Assembly (NCBI RefSeq): GCF_000621725.1
Contig: NZ_JHXM01000003.1
Coordinates: 124,001 to 188,000, forward strand
Origin: Xylanibacter brevis ATCC 19188
GTDB taxonomy: Bacteria > Bacteroidota > Bacteroidia > Bacteroidales > Bacteroidaceae
Length of the DNA stretch: 64,000 nt
Direction: 5' to 3'
Position numbers and translations under genes: made by a program. The notes beneath the pieces are model-generated. The model made no database searches and was not told where the DNA came from. It was given only the letters and a program-made list of their open reading frames with translations. Below are positions 31,872 to 39,446 of this stretch, in pieces (the first letter of the stretch is position 1; each line of letters starts with the position of its first letter).

Positions 31872-31879
31872 TATTTTTG
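31872..31879 (+). promoter_or_regulatory. -7 promoter box of the thioredoxin-like gene
   Basis: TATTTTTG followed by C matches TAnnTTTG, 37 bases before the chosen start at 31916. Confidence 0.5.
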
Positions 31880-31915
31880 CAGTCGAAACTTATTAATAAA
31901 ACAACACAACAGAAA

Positions 31916-32896
31916 ATGAAAAGACTTTTTTCACTGGCTGCACTACTGGCAGCAGCACTGCCTTTCATGGCACAGACACAGTTCACCGTGAAAGGTACGG
32001 CTCATAAAGACGCCAAGACACTGGCCTTGATGGAGATAGGCACGAACCAACAAAACGAGACCATCAACGTGACCAACGGCACTTTCACCATCAATACCGA
32101 CAAGCCCGAAGGCACGGTGATGGTTATCATGGATGCTCAGAACAACCTGTTCAACATGTTCGTGGTGGATGGCAAGGAGATGACGCTGGATATGAACACC
32201 GACGAGGTGAAGGGCTCGGCACAGAACATGGCACTTGCCAAGTTGGCGCTCGCCATGAGCAAGGCAAAAACGGAAACAGAACAGGAAGAGGTACTGCGCC
32301 AAGGACTGGCTGCTAACCCCAACAATGCTGTGGGCGCCTTCGCCATGTCGCAACTCATGTATGTCATGAGCTACGACGAGCTGAAAGCAGAGATTGAGAA
32401 GGATGCGCCCTACCTGAAACACCCCCTGTGTGCCAAGGTAAAACCATACTTGGAGTCGCTGGCCCTGCGTGCACCCGGCACCATGTTCAAAGATATTGAA
32501 GAGGCCGACACACTGGGCAACAGCCACAAGCTGAGCGAATATGTGGGCAAGGGCAACTATGTGCTGATAGACTTCTGGGCTTCGTGGTGCGGACCCTGCA
32601 TGATGGAGATGCCCAACGTGAAGGCTAACTTCGAGAAATACAAGGCTAAGGGCTTCAACGTGGTGGGCCTGTCGTTCGACCGCAATGCAGATGCTTGGAA
32701 AAAGGCTATCGTCGAGAAGGAGCTGAACTGGACGCACCTCTCAGACCTGAAGTTCTGGCAGACCATTGCTGCCCAGACCTACGGCATCCGCAGCATTCCT
32801 TCGAGCATCCTGTGCGACCCCACCGGTAAGATCATCGCCTTAGACCTGCGCGGCGAGAAGCTCGGCAACAAGCTGAAGGAGATTTACGGTTTCTAA
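31916..32896 (+). CDS. TlpA/ResA-like thiol-disulfide oxidoreductase with DUF4369-type N-terminus
   Basis: About 326 residues. The signal peptide (MKRLFSLAALLAAALPFMAQ) starts at 31916; the ATG at 31877 lies in the promoter. Residues 20-180 form a beta-rich and helical N-terminal domain common in Bacteroidetes periplasmic thioredoxins. The thioredoxin fold follows with the active site WASWCGPCMMEMP and the cis-Pro region IRSIPSSILCDPTG. It probably reduces or reshuffles disulfides of envelope proteins. No partner gene is adjacent. The 22-bp array at 32927 starts 30 bases after its stop. Confidence 0.92.
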   Translation: MKRLFSLAALLAAALPFMAQTQFTVKGTAHKDAKTLALMEIGTNQQNETINVTNGTFTINTDKPEGTVMVIMDAQNNLFNMFVVDGKEMTLDMNTDEVKGSAQNMALAKLALAMSKAKTETEQEEVLRQGLAANPNNAVGAFAMSQLMYVMSYDELKAEIEKDAPYLKHPLCAKVKPYLESLALRAPGTMFKDIEEADTLGNSHKLSEYVGKGNYVLIDFWASWCGPCMMEMPNVKANFEKYKAKGFNVVGLSFDRNADAWKKAIVEKELNWTHLSDLKFWQTIAAQTYGIRSIPSSILCDPTGKIIALDLRGEKLGNKLKEIYGF

Positions 32897-32926
32897 TCAC
32901 GCACCATAGCATCATTATAATACGCT

Positions 32927-33234
32927 AAAAAGGGCCGTTTTGAACGCGAAAAGAGGCACTCTTGCCATCTGATAGAAGGCCTCTTAAAGTGCAATACCAA
33001 AGCCCTTGTTTCTGACCTAGCCCCTGGAGAGCTTGCTTCTAGCCCCTAGAAGTGCCGCATCCAGGGGCTAGATCTGTTCTGTCTAGGGGCTGGATGCGCG
33101 CGCTCCAGGGGCTAGATGGACACCAAAAGTGGCACTATTGCAGCGCAAAAGTGGCACTTTTACAAGATAAAAGCATAACTATTACATGATAAAAGTGCCA
33201 CTTTGGCAAAACAAAAGCAAAGAGATGGCAAAAC
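32927..33234. repeat. 22-bp phased dyad array, 14 units (unrecognised element)
   Basis: The 434-base gap 32897-33330 holds no gene but a strictly periodic array. Units start at 32927, 32949, 32971 and so on every 22 bases to 33213. Most open with a 12-15 base dyad-symmetric word followed by a variable 7-8 base spacer. Words change in blocks: AAAAAGGGCCGTTTT, AAAAGAGGCACTCTT, then five CTAG-based units at 33015-33124 (for example TTCTAGCCCCTAGAA, ATCCAGGGGCTAGAT), then AAAAGTGGCACTATT, AAAAGTGGCACTTTT and AAAAGTGCCACTTTG. Units 4, 12 and 14 are weak. The unit length is not a multiple of three, so it is not coding. The same phase and word family recur at 58619-58882. Confidence 0.85.
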
Positions 33235-33237
33235 GAA

Positions 33238-33285
33238 ACACACCCCGATGGTTGCCGGCAGCAAACCATCAGGGTGTGTTTTTTT
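33238..33285 (+). terminator. Terminator just after the 22-bp array
   Basis: AACACACCC-c-GATGGTT-GC pairs with GC-a-AACCATC-a-GGGTGTGTT, followed by seven T. Its direction means a plus-strand transcript would run through the whole array before stopping. Confidence 0.85.
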
Positions 33286-33330
33286 GTTTTCTATGCGCTC
33301 TGTTAGAGCTAGTTAAGACAAGTCACGGAG

Positions 33331-34134
33331 TTACTTAGGCTGCTTGCCGATGTAGGCCAGAATACCGCCATCGACGTAGAGCACATGACCATTCACGGCG
33401 TCTGAAGCGTGAGAAGCCAGGAACACAGCAGGACCACCCAGCTCTGAGGGGTCGAGCCAACGACCGGCAGGAGTCTTGGCACAGATGAACGAGTCGAACG
33501 GATGACGGCTTCCATCTGGCTGACGCTCGCGCAGAGGTGCAGTCTGAGGTGTGGCGATATAGCCCGGGCCAATGCCGTTGCATTGGATGTTATACTCGCC
33601 ATATTCCGAACAGATGTTGCGGGTCAGCATCTTCAAACCACCCTTGGCGGCAGCATAGGCGCTGACTGTCTCGCGACCCAGTTCGCTCATCATAGAGCAG
33701 ATATTGATAATCTTACCCTCGCGGCGCTCCATCATCTCGGGAATCACGGCCGAAGAACAGATAAACGGACCAACCAGGTCGATGTCGATGACCTGCTGGA
33801 ACTCGGCACGCTTCATCTCGTGCATGGGGATACGCTTGATGATACCGGCATTGTTGACCAGGATATCGATCTGGCCTACCTCTTCGTGAATCTTCTCTAC
33901 AAGAGCCTTGACAGCATTCTCGTCGGTAACGTCGCAGACATAGCCCTTCACGTTCTCGATGCCAGCCTCCTTGTAGTTGTCCAGTCCACGCTGCAGAGCA
34001 GCCTCGTTGATGTCGTTGAAGATGATGGTCTTAGCACCGGCAGCCACGAAAGCCTTGGCGATGTTGAAACCAATACCGTAGGAAGCACCTGTGATCCAGG
34101 CGTTCTTACCCTCTAAAGAAAAAATATTAGCCAT
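33331..34134 (-). CDS. Gluconate 5-dehydrogenase / KduD-like short-chain dehydrogenase
   Basis: A 267-residue classical SDR: cofactor loop TGASYGIGFNIA, NNAGIIKR, catalytic Ser in SMMSELGRETVSAYAAAK with YxxxK, and C-terminal VDGGILAYIGKQPK, which is typical of the Bacteroidetes proteins annotated as gluconate 5-dehydrogenase or 2-deoxy-D-gluconate 3-dehydrogenase. It would interconvert a keto-gluconate and gluconate in uronic acid catabolism. No KduI or other pectin gene is adjacent. A -7 box (reverse TAACTTTGC, 34179-34171) lies 37 bases upstream. Confidence 0.9.
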   Translation of the reverse strand: MANIFSLEGKNAWITGASYGIGFNIAKAFVAAGAKTIIFNDINEAALQRGLDNYKEAGIENVKGYVCDVTDENAVKALVEKIHEEVGQIDILVNNAGIIKRIPMHEMKRAEFQQVIDIDLVGPFICSSAVIPEMMERREGKIINICSMMSELGRETVSAYAAAKGGLKMLTRNICSEYGEYNIQCNGIGPGYIATPQTAPLRERQPDGSRHPFDSFICAKTPAGRWLDPSELGGPAVFLASHASDAVNGHVLYVDGGILAYIGKQPK

Positions 34135-34170
34135 AATTAGTTTTATTTATATAGTAATTGTTTTCGATGG

Positions 34171-34179
34171 GCAAAGTTA
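34171..34179 (-). promoter_or_regulatory. -7 promoter box of the SDR gene
   Basis: Reverse-strand TAACTTTGC matches TAnnTTTG. Confidence 0.55.
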
Positions 34180-34306
34180 CAAATTAATTTCCAACCGCCA
34201 CCATATTTGTCCCGTTTCTTTAGAAAAACTTACTTAAAAAAACTAATTTTTGACCGGTGAGACAAAATTATTCATAATTCATCGTGCTATATTCATATTT
34301 ATTTCC

Positions 34307-34314
34307 TAACTTTG
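34307..34314 (+). promoter_or_regulatory. -7 promoter box of the FKBP cluster
   Basis: TAACTTTG followed by C. It gives a leader of about 45 bases before the first FKBP start at 34368. Confidence 0.6.
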
Positions 34315-34367
34315 CACGGCTTTTTAAGAGTAGAATACACATTATAATATAAAGAGAAAGAAAAGAA

Positions 34368-34976
34368 ATGGATAAAGTAAGCTACGCCCTGGGACTGGGC
34401 ATTGGACAGCAGTTGGCACAAATGGGCGCCAACGACCTGAACGTAGATGACTTCGCACAGTCTATCAAAGACGTGCTGGCAGGTAACGAACTGAAGGTTT
34501 CGCACCGCGAGGCACAGGAGATTGTGCAGGAATACTTTGCAAAGAAAGAAGAGAAGCTGAACGCCGAGCGTGCCGAGAAGGGCAAGGCTGCCAAGGCTGA
34601 AGGCGAGAAATATCTGGCTGAGAACGGCAAGAAAGAGGGCGTCATCACCACCGAGAGCGGACTGCAGTACCAGGTGCTGAAAGAGGGTAACGGCAAAAAG
34701 CCATCGGCCAAGGACTCAGTGAAGTGCCACTACGAGGGCTTCCTCATCGACGGCACCGTGTTCGACAGCAGCGTACAGCGCGGCGAGCCCGCCACCTTCG
34801 GACTGCAGCAGGTCATCGCTGGATGGACCGAGGGTCTGCAGCTGATGCAGGAGGGTGCCAAGTATCGCTTCTTCATCCCCTACCGTCTGGCCTATGGCGA
34901 GGGTGGTGCAGACGCTATGATTCCTCCTTTCGCCACACTGATCTTCGACGTAGAACTGCTCGAGGTTGTGAAGTAA
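34368..34976 (+). CDS. FKBP-type peptidyl-prolyl isomerase, cytoplasmic form
   Basis: A 202-residue Mip/FkpA-like isomerase: an N-terminal helical dimerisation region (MDKVSYALGLGIGQQLAQ), a long charged helix (about residues 50-95) and a C-terminal FKBP domain (about 105-202) with the GTVFDSS, the EPATFGLQQVIAGWTEGLQ and the PPFATLIFDVELL strands. It has no signal peptide, unlike the next two genes. First of three tandem FKBP genes. A 40-base stretch (34631-34670) is identical to 36443-36482 in the third gene. Confidence 0.95.
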   Translation: MDKVSYALGLGIGQQLAQMGANDLNVDDFAQSIKDVLAGNELKVSHREAQEIVQEYFAKKEEKLNAERAEKGKAAKAEGEKYLAENGKKEGVITTESGLQYQVLKEGNGKKPSAKDSVKCHYEGFLIDGTVFDSSVQRGEPATFGLQQVIAGWTEGLQLMQEGAKYRFFIPYRLAYGEGGADAMIPPFATLIFDVELLEVVK

Positions 34977-35031
34977 GCCTCGGCTGGACAGCAGAACGAA
35001 ACAACATAACAACAATAACAAATAAACAACA

Positions 35032-35883
35032 ATGAAAAAGTTAACATTTGTGGCCGGTATGGCCATTGCTGCTGTAGCACTGGTATCGTGCGATGGCGGC
35101 GCACCTAAAGCAAGCCTGAAAAGTGACATCGACACACTGACCTATGCCATCGGTGTAGCAAACTCTCCCTACATGAAGCAGATGATCCAGGACACTGCCT
35201 ACACTGCTGAGTTCATCAAGGGTATCAAGGATGGTGCTAACGCTGGTGACGACAAGAAGAAGGCTGCCTACTTCGCAGGCTTCCAGCTGGGTCAGGAGAT
35301 TGGCAACCGTTGGAAGAAGGGTCTGAACGAGCAGATCTACGGTGCCGATACCACCAAGACTATCTCTATGCGCAACCTGTTGGCCGGTCTGATTGGCGGT
35401 ATCAAGGGCGACGCTACCATGACTCCCGAGGAGGCTGGCGAGACCGCTCAGCGCCTGATGGACCAGATCCAGAAGACACAGCAGGAGAAGGCTAAGAAAG
35501 AAGGCGAGGCTTTCCTGGCTGAGAACGCTAAGAAAGAGGGTGTGAAGGTGACCGAGAGTGGTCTGCAGTACAAGGTGCTGAAGGCTGGTAATGGTGCTAT
35601 CCCCAACGACTCTTCTATCGTTCGCGTAAAATATCGCGGTACACTGGTTGACGGTACTGAGTTCGACTCTTCTAGCAAGTATGGCGACGAGCCCGCTACC
35701 TTCCGTGCAAACCAGGTGATCAAGGGTTGGACCGAGGCACTGACCATGATGCCTGTAGGCTCTAAGTGGGAGCTTTACATCCCCTATCAGTTGGCCTACG
35801 GTGAACAGGGTTCTCGCGGCATCCGCCCCTACTCTGCACTGATTTTCGAAGTAGAGTTGGTTGAGATTAAAGACGCTGAATAA
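35032..35883 (+). CDS. FKBP-type peptidyl-prolyl isomerase, lipoprotein
   Basis: A 283-residue protein with a lipoprotein signal (lipobox ALVSC, Cys20). A helical region of about 160 residues carries two DTLTYAIGVA/GFQLGQEIG-like segments, and the FKBP domain is C-terminal (GTEFDSS, QVIKGWTEALTMMPVGSKW, YSALIFEVELVEI). Lipidation places it in the envelope, where it helps fold exported proteins. 55 bases after the first FKBP gene and two bases before the third. Confidence 0.95.
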   Translation: MKKLTFVAGMAIAAVALVSCDGGAPKASLKSDIDTLTYAIGVANSPYMKQMIQDTAYTAEFIKGIKDGANAGDDKKKAAYFAGFQLGQEIGNRWKKGLNEQIYGADTTKTISMRNLLAGLIGGIKGDATMTPEEAGETAQRLMDQIQKTQQEKAKKEGEAFLAENAKKEGVKVTESGLQYKVLKAGNGAIPNDSSIVRVKYRGTLVDGTEFDSSSKYGDEPATFRANQVIKGWTEALTMMPVGSKWELYIPYQLAYGEQGSRGIRPYSALIFEVELVEIKDAE

Positions 35884-35885
35884 GT

Positions 35886-36788
35886 ATGAAGAAATCACTC
35901 ATCATTGCACTCGCCATCATGGCGGGTGCTTTCTGTTCTACCGCACAGGCCGGTAAGAAGAAGGATAAGAAAAAGAAGCAGGAGAAGACCGAATGCTGCG
36001 TGGCTCCCGTGGTGCTGACCAACAATCACGACACGCTGAGCTATGCTGCCGGCCAGATGATCACCAACGGACTGACCAGCTACCTGAAGAACCAGTTTGA
36101 CGTGGACGAAACCCAGATGAAGGACTTCGTGCGTGGCTTCAACGAGGTGGTGAACGCTGCCGACACACCCGAGCAGAAGGCTCGCCTGGCTGGTATGCAG
36201 ATTGCTGCCCAACTGCTGCAGCAGATGCTGCCCGGCATCACAAAGGAGTTCACCGACACCCCCGACACCATCGTCAAGCAGGTGCTGTTCCGCGGTTTCA
36301 CCGACGCACTGCTGAACGACAGCACGGTCAAACTGGCTAAGCCCGCCGACGAGCTGTTCCGCGACCTGCAGCAGAAGAACAAGGATGCTAAGGCCGAGAA
36401 ACTGACTGCCGAGGGACGTAAGTTCCTGGAGGAAAACAAACTGAAAGAGGGCGTCATCACCACCGAGAGCGGACTGCAGTACAAGATACTGGTGCGCGGC
36501 GAGGGCGAGGTGCCACAGAAGACCGACAAGGTGAAGGTGCACTACGAGGGCCGACTGATTGACGGCACCGTGTTCGACGCTTCGTCAAAACACGGCACCG
36601 AGCCTGCCACCTTCCGTGCCGACCAGGTCATCAAGGGATGGACCGAGGCGCTGACCATGATGCCCGTGGGCTCAAAATGGCAGTTGTATATTCCTCAGAA
36701 CTTGGCCTACGGCGAGCGTCAGGCCGGACAGATTCCTCCCTACTCTACGCTGATCTTCGACGTGGAACTGGTAGGCATTGAGAAGTAA
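35886..36788 (+). CDS. FKBP-type peptidyl-prolyl isomerase, periplasmic
   Basis: A 300-residue protein with a cleavable signal (ends near TAQA) followed by a Lys-rich patch (KKKDKKKKQEK), a helical dimerisation region and a C-terminal FKBP domain. The junction before the domain (EGVITTESGLQY) is nearly the first gene's sequence, while QVIKGWTEALTMMPVGSKW matches the second gene, so it is a mosaic of its two neighbours. The two-base gap to the second gene implies coupling. Confidence 0.94.
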   Translation: MKKSLIIALAIMAGAFCSTAQAGKKKDKKKKQEKTECCVAPVVLTNNHDTLSYAAGQMITNGLTSYLKNQFDVDETQMKDFVRGFNEVVNAADTPEQKARLAGMQIAAQLLQQMLPGITKEFTDTPDTIVKQVLFRGFTDALLNDSTVKLAKPADELFRDLQQKNKDAKAEKLTAEGRKFLEENKLKEGVITTESGLQYKILVRGEGEVPQKTDKVKVHYEGRLIDGTVFDASSKHGTEPATFRADQVIKGWTEALTMMPVGSKWQLYIPQNLAYGERQAGQIPPYSTLIFDVELVGIEK

Positions 36789-36897
36789 CAACACTCGACA
36801 AGCCTCTCGCAAACCTAGTTTTTTGTCAATCGAATGTAGTTTTTGTCCTTTTTAAAACTTTTATTCTTCATTATTTCGCGATACAAGGTATTTGCAT

Positions 36898-37042
36898 TAC
36901 CTTTGCAGAAGAAAAAGAAAAGCCAAAACAAACTACGTAAAAATATATTAGGTTTTAGAAACGAGAGGAAAAAGAAGTCGACAGGAAACAGAAATTACGA
37001 TGACCCGAAGCCTAGAATAGGCAGAAAGGTCATCGTTTCTTT
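36898..37042 (+). ncRNA. Candidate small RNA with own promoter and hairpin end
   Basis: The 361-base gap 36789-37149 has no convincing gene. A -7 box TACCTTTG (36898-36905) would start a transcript near 36912. It ends in a two-part hairpin: ACGATGACC (36997-37005) pairs with GGTCATCGT (37028-37036), enclosing GCCTA (37010-37014) and TAGGC (37018-37022) with a GAA loop, then TTCTTT. The roughly 125-base purine-rich transcript has no ribosome site with a sensible frame; a 69-codon open frame across it is Lys-rich and starts before the promoter. The family is unrecognised. Confidence 0.5.
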
Positions 37043-37088
37043 ATGTAAGTGAGTTGAATACTTTTTCGAAAAATATTTAGCTAAAAAC

Positions 37089-37120
37089 TTGCATTTTTCA
37101 TTTCTTTTACTTACTTTTGC
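37089..37120 (+). promoter_or_regulatory. Promoter of the Lrp-dipeptidase operon
   Basis: TTG at 37089-37091, a 20-base spacer and TACTTTTGC at 37112-37120, 30 bases before the Lrp start. Confidence 0.6.
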
Positions 37121-37149
37121 TTTCAGAATGCTAATCAAATAGTAAAAGA

Positions 37150-37623
37150 ATGGAAAAAATAGACAACCTAGACAAGCGAATATTGAGCATCTTGTCAAAA
37201 AACGCACGTATCCCATTCAAAGATGTTGCCGCAGAATGTGGCGTATCAAGAGCAGCTATCCACCAGCGCGTACAGCGCCTGATAGACAATGACGTCATCA
37301 CGGGTAGCGGATTCGACGTTAACCCTAAGTCGCTGGGCTACAAGACATGTACTTACGTGGGCATCACCCTGGAGAGGGGCTCGATGTATAAGGACGTGGT
37401 GAAACGTCTGGAACTGATTCCTGAGGTGGTGGAGAGCCACTTCACCACAGGTCCATATACCATGATGGTGAAACTCTACGCACGCGACAACGAGCAGCTG
37501 ATGAACCTGCTGAACGGACAACTGCAGGAGATTCCCGGCGTGGTAGCCACAGAGACGCTGATCTCGCTGGAGCAGAGCATCAAGCGTGAGATACCGGTAC
37601 ACTTTGACGACGTAGCTGAATGA
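37150..37623 (+). CDS. Lrp/AsnC family transcription regulator
   Basis: A 157-residue feast/famine regulator: N-terminal winged helix-turn-helix (LDKRILSILSKNARIPFKDV, AAECGVSRAAIHQRVQRL) and a C-terminal RAM ligand-binding domain (PEVVESHFTTGPYTMMVKLY). Such proteins sense amino acids. The stop overlaps the next start (ATGA), so it is translationally coupled to the C26-M19 hydrolase, which liberates amino acids; a local regulatory link is likely but inferred. Confidence 0.95.
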   Translation: MEKIDNLDKRILSILSKNARIPFKDVAAECGVSRAAIHQRVQRLIDNDVITGSGFDVNPKSLGYKTCTYVGITLERGSMYKDVVKRLELIPEVVESHFTTGPYTMMVKLYARDNEQLMNLLNGQLQEIPGVVATETLISLEQSIKREIPVHFDDVAE

Positions 37624-39395
37624 ACACATTTGACCTTAAGTCACAGACGGCCGATGCCTACAAGCAACTGCATGCTGCGAAGCAACGGCCCGTCGTTGGT
37701 ATTACGGGAAACTACAACGAACAGACCTGCAAACTGGCCGAGGGTTACTACAAACAGATCATAGCAGCCGGCGGCACTCCTGTCATCATACCACCCACCA
37801 GCGACAAGGCGGCCATCATGAGCGCCTTGGAGGGCATCGATGCGCTACTGCTGAGCGGTGGTGCCGACTATAACCCGCTCTACGCTGGCGAAGAGCCCTG
37901 CGCAAAGTTGGGGGGCATCAACACGGAGCGCGACCTGCCCGAACTGCTGATCACACAACTGGCCTTCAATCGCCAGATGCCTATCCTGGGTATCTGCCGC
38001 GGCATTCAGACACTGGCCATGGCACTGGGCGGACACGTGAAGCAGGATATCTCAGACATCCAGACGGTGAAGCACTCGCAGGATGCCGATCGCGCCACCG
38101 CCACCCACACGGTCACCGTGAAAGAGGACAGCACGCTATGCGCTATCTTCAAGCCGTCTGTCAGACAAGATAATACGCGCAAGCTGGCCGTGAACTCGTT
38201 TCACCACCAGGCGGTGGACAACCCCGGACCGCACTTCCGCGCGGTGGCACACGCTGCCGACGGCATCATCGAGGCTATCGAGAGCACGGAGTACAAGTCG
38301 GTGCTAGGCGTGCAATGGCACCCCGAATGCATGGGCGAGGACGGACTGCCACTGTTCTGCTGGTTGGTGAGCAACGCCAAGGAATACCACGAGGTGCAGA
38401 AGGTGCACGACCGCATCCTGACATTGGACACCCACTGCGACACGCCGATGTTCTTTGACCTAAAGGTGGACAGCGGCGAAGCCGAGCACTTCGGACAGAG
38501 CATCCACTTCGAACAGCGCGATGAGCGCATCCTGGTGGACCTGCCCAAGATGACCGAAGGCCGACTGGACGCCACCATCATGGTGGCCTATATCCCACAG
38601 AAAGGACTGGAGGTGAGCCCGAAGGCGTATGCCGACGGCATCTTCGACCAGATAGAACGCATTGCAAGAGAGAATAAAGACTATCTGAGCATTGCGCACA
38701 CACCAGCAGAACTGCTTGTCAACAAACAGGCAGGACGCAAGTCGATCATGCTGGGCATTGAGAACGGTCATGCCATTGAGGGCAAGATAGAGCATCTGGA
38801 GCACTTTGCACAGCGTGGTATCGTCTATATGACGCTGTGTCACAATGGCGACAACGACATCTGCGACTCGGCCAAAGGGAGCAAGACGCATGGAGGCGTC
38901 AGTGCTTTTGGCGAACAGGTGATCAGGCGGATGAACGAGCTGGGCGTGATGGTGGACTTGAGCCATGCGGCTGAGTCGAGCTTCTACAACGCCCTGGAGA
39001 TCAGCAGCACGCCCATCGTGTGCAGTCACAGTTCGGCAAGAGCGCTCTGCGACCACCCACGCAACCTCACCGACGAACAGATGCGTGCGCTGGCTAAGGC
39101 TGGCGGCGTGTGCCAGATTACGCTCTACCCTGGCTTCCTGCGCACCGACGAGAAGGCAACCATCATGGATGCCATGCAGCACCTGGAGCATGCCATCGAG
39201 GTGATGGGCATCGACCACGTAGGACTGGGCACCGACTTCGACGGCGATGGTGGTGTGCCAGGACTGGCAGATGCCAGCGAGCTATCTAACTTCACTCGAC
39301 AGCTGTTGCAGCGCCGCTATAGCGAAGCTGACATACAGAAGATATGGGGTGGAAACTTCCTAAGGGTGATGCAGCAAGTGCAGCAACATCGTTAG
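37620..39395 (+). CDS. Fusion of C26 gamma-glutamyl hydrolase-like domain and M19 dipeptidase
   Basis: A 591-residue protein without a signal peptide. Residues 1-250 form a PuuD-like class I glutamine amidotransferase/C26 domain with Cys126 in GICRGIQTLAM and His234-Glu236 in GVQWHPE. Residues 262-591 form an M19 renal-dipeptidase domain with the zinc HxD at 272-274 (DTHCDT), GIENGHAIEG, DLSHAAESSF, SHSSARALCDHPRNL and GTDFDG. Both catalytic sites look intact. The pair could cleave gamma-glutamyl bonds and then dipeptides such as Cys-Gly in the cytoplasm. This order as one chain is notable. Confidence 0.92.
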   Translation: MNTFDLKSQTADAYKQLHAAKQRPVVGITGNYNEQTCKLAEGYYKQIIAAGGTPVIIPPTSDKAAIMSALEGIDALLLSGGADYNPLYAGEEPCAKLGGINTERDLPELLITQLAFNRQMPILGICRGIQTLAMALGGHVKQDISDIQTVKHSQDADRATATHTVTVKEDSTLCAIFKPSVRQDNTRKLAVNSFHHQAVDNPGPHFRAVAHAADGIIEAIESTEYKSVLGVQWHPECMGEDGLPLFCWLVSNAKEYHEVQKVHDRILTLDTHCDTPMFFDLKVDSGEAEHFGQSIHFEQRDERILVDLPKMTEGRLDATIMVAYIPQKGLEVSPKAYADGIFDQIERIARENKDYLSIAHTPAELLVNKQAGRKSIMLGIENGHAIEGKIEHLEHFAQRGIVYMTLCHNGDNDICDSAKGSKTHGGVSAFGEQVIRRMNELGVMVDLSHAAESSFYNALEISSTPIVCSHSSARALCDHPRNLTDEQMRALAKAGGVCQITLYPGFLRTDEKATIMDAMQHLEHAIEVMGIDHVGLGTDFDGDGGVPGLADASELSNFTRQLLQRRYSEADIQKIWGGNFLRVMQQVQQHR

Positions 39396-39446
39396 GAGAA
39401 AGAACAAAGACACTTTGCTTCCGAGAAGAAAAAAGGAAGCAAAAAA

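Noticed and set aside
33015..33115. The three GGGG runs as a G-quadruplex
   Set aside because: Only three G4 runs occur on one strand and they sit inside the 22-bp dyad units, which explain them better.
36843..37052. A 69-codon Lys-rich forward frame
   Set aside because: It starts upstream of the promoter box at 36898, has no ribosome site and runs through the hairpin; the small RNA explanation fits better.
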